Below are positions 5,105 through 5,599 of a DNA stretch of 5,599 nucleotides, piece by piece (position 1 is the stretch's first letter; each line of letters begins with the position of its first letter). Under the pieces are notes generated by a model. The model was not told the DNA's origin and did no database searches. It was given only the letters and a program-made list of their open reading frames with translations. Location: assembly GCA_030740295.1 (NCBI GenBank), contig JASLXP010000205.1, forward strand, positions 1 to 5,599, read 5' to 3'. The translations under genes were made by a program, and so were the position numbers. Source of the stretch: Planctomycetota bacterium (GTDB lineage: Bacteria > Planctomycetota > PUPC01 > JACPCR01).

Positions 5105-5599
5105 CTACTTCTGATCCTTTTCCTTGAGCTTTTCCTTGAGGATGATGAGTTTGATGGGCGTGCCTACCTGTGGAACTAGTTTTTCATTCGAGTGATAGAA
5201 GGTGTCATCCGCGCCGGTTTCCAGAGGATGATCGAAGATGGCAAAGGGGTCATGAAAGGTGGCGATAATGTTTCTTTCGAGCTGAGCCATGAAGACAGGC
5301 TTACCTGTGTCCGGGTCTTTCAAAAACCTCGACCCCACAAAAATCCAGGGCGTTCGTGCCATGGATTTTTTGGCCTGAATGTTCCAGACCAGGTCTTCCA
5401 CACGATGCCGGACTACTCTTTTGTCATCGTTGTATTCGAGATAAAGGTAGACTTTGTCACCGCTTGGTGTTCGTCTTTCGCCCTGAAAGCCGACCCCCTT
5501 GCCCGGCCGCAAACCCAACGTCTGCAGCGCGAGAAACAACTCATGAGGTTTGCAGTCCATGACCAGCAAACTTTCATGTTCTTTCCCGCCTTTGGCACA
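5105..5599 (-). CDS. YdjY-like protein of unknown function, 3' part
   Basis: The frame is open to the right edge, so the beginning of the gene, including any signal peptide or lipoprotein signal, lies outside the window. A TTG at 5569 could pass for a start, but the codons upstream of it read in frame to the edge as [10 protein letters not shown], which belongs to the family pattern. The 164 visible residues show [20 protein letters not shown] (6-25), LGLRPGKG (28-35), a beta-rich middle with VEDLVWN (67-73) and [10 protein letters not shown] (83-92), [12 protein letters not shown] (115-126), VGTPIKLII (145-153) and a lysine-rich end. From memory, this resembles YdjY-domain proteins, which are frequent in Planctomycetota and have no established biochemical role; some are wrongly named as ferredoxin-like, and no Cys cluster is visible here. 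It lies 47 bases before gap in the same direction, so co-transcription is likely, but a functional link to glycolysis is not shown. Confidence 0.8.
   Translation of the reverse strand, partial: CAKGGKEHESLLVMDCKPHELFLALQTLGLRPGKGVGFQGERRTPSGDKVYLYLEYNDDKRVVRHRVEDLVWNIQAKKSMARTPWIFVGSRFLKDPDTGKPVFMAQLERNIIATFHDPFAIFDHPLETGADDTFYHSNEKLVPQVGTPIKLIILKEKLKEKDQK

Overview
The window reads as a piece of a bacterial chromosome in which every recognisable gene lies on the minus strand, so the reading order runs from the right edge to the left. In that order it holds the 3' part of a YdjY-family gene, gap (glyceraldehyde-3-phosphate dehydrogenase), pgk (phosphoglycerate kinase), accD (acetyl-CoA carboxylase carboxyltransferase beta subunit), a soluble Hanks-type Ser/Thr protein kinase, tRNA-Asn(GUU), and a weakly supported open frame leaving the left edge. 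The moderate-to-high GC, the YdjY protein, the bacterial Ser/Thr kinase, the style of the Gap insertion, and the lack of Shine-Dalgarno sequences before pgk, accD and the kinase all fit a member of the Planctomycetota/PVC group or a neighbouring uncultured phylum. This placement is inference from family knowledge; no taxonomic marker in the window settles it.

Right part (1727-5599): ydjY-like, gap, pgk and accD are separated by only 47, 30 and 43 bases with no visible terminator, which suggests one transcription unit. Gap and Pgk catalyse consecutive steps of lower glycolysis/gluconeogenesis. AccD is half of the carboxyltransferase that makes malonyl-CoA for fatty acid synthesis. Third place, where tpiA often sits in other bacteria, is taken here by accD. 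AccD carries an acidic, lysine- and arginine-free C-terminal tail.

Middle (1511-1728): just after the accD stop there is an imperfect stem-loop, then at once a very good sigma70-type promoter (TTGACA, 16-base spacer, TGCTATAGT). Next comes a leader of about 140 bases with two inverted repeats, and then the kinase. This arrangement sets the kinase start at 1510 and rules out the longer frame that begins at a TTG inside the promoter. The kinase has K51, E72, HRD, N152, DFG and APE, but the usual catalytic-loop lysine is a cysteine (HRDICPKN).

Left part (1-634): a complete 76-nt tRNA-Asn with encoded CCA has two overlapping promoter candidates upstream and a strong intrinsic terminator downstream. 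The region left of it holds one unidentified minus-strand frame and a cluster of GTTAAC motifs that resemble the tRNA anticodon arm. I see no CRISPR array, insertion sequence or clearly new multi-gene system. The most unusual points are the kinase catalytic-loop substitution, the compact control region of the kinase, the AccD tail, and the anticodon-arm-like repeats.
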